Source: Phaeobacter sp. CECT 5382 (GTDB taxonomy: Bacteria; Pseudomonadota; Alphaproteobacteria; Rhodobacterales; Rhodobacteraceae). Taken from it: a stretch of DNA of 64,000 nt. Numbering within the stretch: the stretch's first letter is position 1; each line of letters begins with the position of its first letter. The translations under genes and the position numbers were made by a program. Below are positions 61,683-64,000 of the stretch, one piece after another. Under the pieces are notes generated by a model. The model had not been told where the DNA came from. It saw only the letters and a program-made list of their open reading frames with translations, and ran no database searches. Where the stretch lies: assembly GCF_001457775.1 (NCBI RefSeq), contig NZ_CYSG01000006.1, positions 62,001-126,000 of the forward strand, in the 5' to 3' direction.

Positions 61683-62900
61683 ATGAACGCACAGGTAACC
61701 GGGGCTGCAGTCGCTGCAGACCAGCCCCTTTTTGACTCCCCTTCAGTGAAACAGTCTGATCTGCACTCCACTGTGCAGGCGCGGCATCTGGACTATATCG
61801 CCAGCCACAGCTTTGAACGCCCGACGCTTGTGGTCGACCTTGAGGCCGTGTCGGCGCAATACCGTGCCCTTGCGCGGGGCCTGGGACGGGCCAAAATTCA
61901 CTATGCGGTCAAGGCCAACCCCGAGGCTGCAATCCTGCGGCGTCTGGTACAGCTAGGCGCGCATTTTGACGCCGCCAGCCGCGCCGAAATCGAGATGTGC
62001 CTAGAGGCCGACGCCACTCCGGCGCAGATCAGCTTTGGCAATACCATCAAGCGACCTGCCGACATTGCCTTTGCCCACGACCTTGGCATCACCCATTTTG
62101 CCGCCGACGCACGCGAAGAGCTGGACAAGCTGGCCACCCATGCGCCCGGTGCGCATGTCTGTCTGCGTTTGATCGTAGACAACAGCGCTGCCGACTGGCC
62201 GCTAAGCCGGAAATTCGGCTGTACACCGGATAAGGCGCTGAAACTGATGAGCTATGCGCGAGATTTGGGCCTGCAGGTGGAGGGGCTGTCCTTTCACGTT
62301 GGCTCGCAAACGCGCGCGCCAGAGATGTGGGACGGAACGCTCGATCAGGTGGCCCAGCTGTGGCAGCGCGCCCAGTCTGCCGGGCACGCGCTGCGGCTGC
62401 TGAATATCGGCGGCGGCTTTCCTGCACAGTATGACCGCGCAGTGATGCCGCCAGAAAGCTACGCCTCGGAAGTGATGAAGCGGGTTCAGACGCGTTTTGC
62501 TGATGTGGCGCATATCATGGCAGAGCCGGGACGCGGGCTGGTCGCAGAAGCTGGTGCGATTGCCGCCGAAGTGCTGCTGGTGTCGAAAAAGCACGAAAAC
62601 GATCTGCACCGCTGGGTCTATCTGGATATCGGCAAGTTCTCTGGTCTGGCCGAAACCATGGACGAGGCGATCCGCTATCGGATCACTACGGCCCGAGACC
62701 ATGAACCCGTGGGGCCTTGCGTGCTGGCCGGCCCCTCTTGCGATAGTGCGGATGTGCTGTATGAAAAACAGCCCGTTCTGCTGCCGCTGGGGTTGCGGGC
62801 TGGGGACGCGGTGGTGATCCATGCCTGCGGGGCCTATACCTCGACTTATGCCACGGTGGGTTTCAACGGCTTTCCACCCCTTGATGTGATCGTGATCTGA
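61683..62900 (+). CDS. Ornithine/lysine decarboxylase (type III PLP, eukaryotic-like ODC)
   Basis: Makes putrescine (or cadaverine) for polyamine synthesis. The 405-residue alanine-racemase-fold enzyme has PLP Lys77 in IHYAVKANPE, SFHVGSQT, NIGGGFP, EPGRGLVAEAG, active-site C353-D354 in GPSCDSADV, and GAYTSTYATVGFNGFPP. Start at ATG 61683 fits TTGGAG six bases upstream. Bacterial homologues accept both ornithine and lysine, so specificity is open. Preceded by a structured leader and followed by a DUF1989 gene. Confidence 0.92.
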   Translation: MNAQVTGAAVAADQPLFDSPSVKQSDLHSTVQARHLDYIASHSFERPTLVVDLEAVSAQYRALARGLGRAKIHYAVKANPEAAILRRLVQLGAHFDAASRAEIEMCLEADATPAQISFGNTIKRPADIAFAHDLGITHFAADAREELDKLATHAPGAHVCLRLIVDNSAADWPLSRKFGCTPDKALKLMSYARDLGLQVEGLSFHVGSQTRAPEMWDGTLDQVAQLWQRAQSAGHALRLLNIGGGFPAQYDRAVMPPESYASEVMKRVQTRFADVAHIMAEPGRGLVAEAGAIAAEVLLVSKKHENDLHRWVYLDIGKFSGLAETMDEAIRYRITTARDHEPVGPCVLAGPSCDSADVLYEKQPVLLPLGLRAGDAVVIHACGAYTSTYATVGFNGFPPLDVIVI

Positions 62901-62983
62901 AAACGACGCCGGGGGCGAGGTCCCGGGCTTGCACTGGGTCGGGGAAACGGGCCTAGTTGGCAAAACTACAGGAAGGTTTTCCC

Positions 62984-63859
62984 ATGTCTCAGGTTCCCAG
63001 CCCGTCTCAGGCCTCTTGTCCGGCGCCTGCCGATGCGGCAGCGCGTCGTGCCATAAAGCCGGTGATTTGCTATCCCAACGAAACCTTGCCAAAGCCGGAT
63101 CTGGATCTCTACAGGATGGCGCGGCAGGGCGCGATCAAAACCGCAGAGGTGCAGGTACCCGCGCGGGATGCGGCTTGTTTTGAGGTGCCTGCCGGGCATT
63201 TTTTCCGAATTTCATCCATCGAAGGACCGCAGGTTGGGGATCTCAACTTGTGGAACTGCGAGGACCTGACTGAACGGTTCTATTCTGGCAAGACCCGCGC
63301 GCTGCACGGCACCCATATCACTACGGGAGAGCAGATGTGGACGAGCTTCCCGACGATGCGGCCCATGGCGACCATCATCGAGGACACGCTGGGCTGGTAT
63401 GGCATCGATGAATTCGGTGGATCTGTACACGATGTGATTGGAACTCGCTGTGACCCCTATACCGGCAATCTGCTGGCAGGCAGCCAATACCACCATTGTT
63501 GCCATTCAAACCTGACTCGGGCGCTTGCGGATCACAAGGGTATCAGCCTGGCGGAGGCAGAACCCTATGTGCATGACGTGCTCAACGTGTTCATGTGCAC
63601 CGGGTTTACGCGTGATACGGGCCAGTATTTCATGAAGGCCAGCCCGGTGCGACCGGGAGATTATCTGGAGTTCTTTGCTGAAATCCCTCTGCTGGGTGCG
63701 CTGAGCGCCTGCCCAGGCGGTGATTGCTCATCAGAGCATTCCAGCGATACCGCCTCTTGCCATCCGATGCTGGTGGAGGTCTTTGCCCCCGAAGAGGGGG
63801 CTTTGCAAGATTGGCAGAGCCCCGCGACAAATGGATATGACGGCAGTCACGGCCGCTAA
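62984..63859 (+). CDS. DUF1989 (urea carboxylase-associated) family protein
   Basis: A 291-residue protein of the UAAP/DUF1989 family: VPAGHFFRISSIEGPQVGDLNLWN, SGKTRALHGTHITTGEQMWT, and a Cys/His-rich block YHHCCHSNLTRAL and SACPGGDCSSEHSSDTASCHP that may bind metal. Family members occur beside urea amidolyase or aminomethyltransferase genes and are thought to act in nitrogen compound breakdown; the reaction is not certain. AGGAAGG precedes the chosen ATG 62984. Follows the decarboxylase by 83 bp. Confidence 0.88.
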   Translation: MSQVPSPSQASCPAPADAAARRAIKPVICYPNETLPKPDLDLYRMARQGAIKTAEVQVPARDAACFEVPAGHFFRISSIEGPQVGDLNLWNCEDLTERFYSGKTRALHGTHITTGEQMWTSFPTMRPMATIIEDTLGWYGIDEFGGSVHDVIGTRCDPYTGNLLAGSQYHHCCHSNLTRALADHKGISLAEAEPYVHDVLNVFMCTGFTRDTGQYFMKASPVRPGDYLEFFAEIPLLGALSACPGGDCSSEHSSDTASCHPMLVEVFAPEEGALQDWQSPATNGYDGSHGR

Positions 63860-63938
63860 GGCACTACCAACGAGAAAACGGGGAACTCCCGCGCGGGGCG
63901 GGCGCATCAAAGATACGCGCAGCCCCCCTTGGGCCCGG

Positions 63939-63960
63939 CAGCGCGCCTAACGGCGCGCTG
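63939..63960. terminator. Hairpin near window end
   Basis: CAGCGCGCC (63939-63947), loop TAAC, GGCGCGCTG (63952-63960): perfect 9-bp stem. No T-tract visible, and the window ends soon after, so its role is open. The rest of 63860-64000 shows nothing recognisable. Confidence 0.5.
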
Positions 63961-64000
63961 TGGCACCGTTCAAAGGAAAGAACTGGCCCAGCCGGAAAAG

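Overview
This window looks like chromosome from an alphaproteobacterium of the Rhodobacteraceae, probably the marine Roseobacter group. The DNA is GC-rich. The gene set fits that family: a tiny aa3-type cytochrome oxidase subunit IV, fdhD-mobAB-moeA, a PHB phaA/phaB pair, ETF-ubiquinone oxidoreductase, ethylmalonyl-CoA-pathway enzymes (Mcl2-like lyase, mesaconyl-CoA hydratase), NnrU, and a long TCA-cycle cluster. No rRNA, tRNA, insertion sequence, prophage or CRISPR array was recognised. These calls come from reading the sequence by eye, without database searches.

Layout. 1-3.0 kb: the end of a metallo-beta-lactamase-fold hydrolase, a hypothetical protein, a phospholipase A2-like secreted protein, oxidase subunit IV and a lipoprotein. 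3.1-8.0 kb: azlCD on the minus strand, then the molybdenum-cofactor operon fdhD-(membrane protein)-mobA-mobB-moeA. 8.0-13.3 kb: a repeat-rich spacer, a membrane protein, greA, a VOC protein under an apparent SoxR operator, soxR, and ETF-QO. 13.4-21.6 kb: TPR protein/ispE, a LAS-type metallopeptidase candidate, a polyprenyl diphosphate synthase, DUF2007/methyltransferase, YdcH, a DMT exporter and a LysR regulator. 21.6-24.9 kb: phaB, phaA and an EAL protein. 25.1-37.7 kb: sterol-desaturase family protein, TlpA, argH, two mini-lipoproteins, lysA, a large DUF4175 protein, a zinc-ribbon protein, ftsEX, plsC and a PPOX-type flavoprotein.

37.9-60.8 kb is dominated by the TCA cycle. On the minus strand the order of transcription is mdh, a glycosyltransferase, sucC, a methyltransferase, sucD, sucA, sucB, a small membrane protein, a MAPEG protein and lpdA. 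On the plus strand, after mcl2-nnrU-DUF1737-mch and a VWA protein, lies sdhC-sdhD-sdhA-(lipoprotein)-(sulfotransferase-like)-(small ORF)-sdhB. Together these encode 2-oxoglutarate to oxaloacetate: 2-oxoglutarate dehydrogenase with its E3, succinyl-CoA synthetase, succinate dehydrogenase and malate dehydrogenase. 60.9-64 kb carries two small proteins, an ornithine/lysine decarboxylase behind a structured leader, and a DUF1989 protein.

The most notable signal is regulatory. The suc and sdh operons, about 8 kb apart on opposite strands, each carry two GTGATCAC palindromes exactly 21 bp apart centre to centre, and the pair is centred 127-130 bp upstream of the first start codon. I found this octamer nowhere else in non-coding DNA of the window, so it looks like a shared TCA-cycle operator for a regulator I cannot name. 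Other items: a SoxR box inside a 19-bp promoter spacer, a CTGC-N4-GCAG PhaR-type site at phaA, foreign-looking genes inserted inside sdh and suc operons, and many short (10-22 bp) tandem duplications at gene ends.
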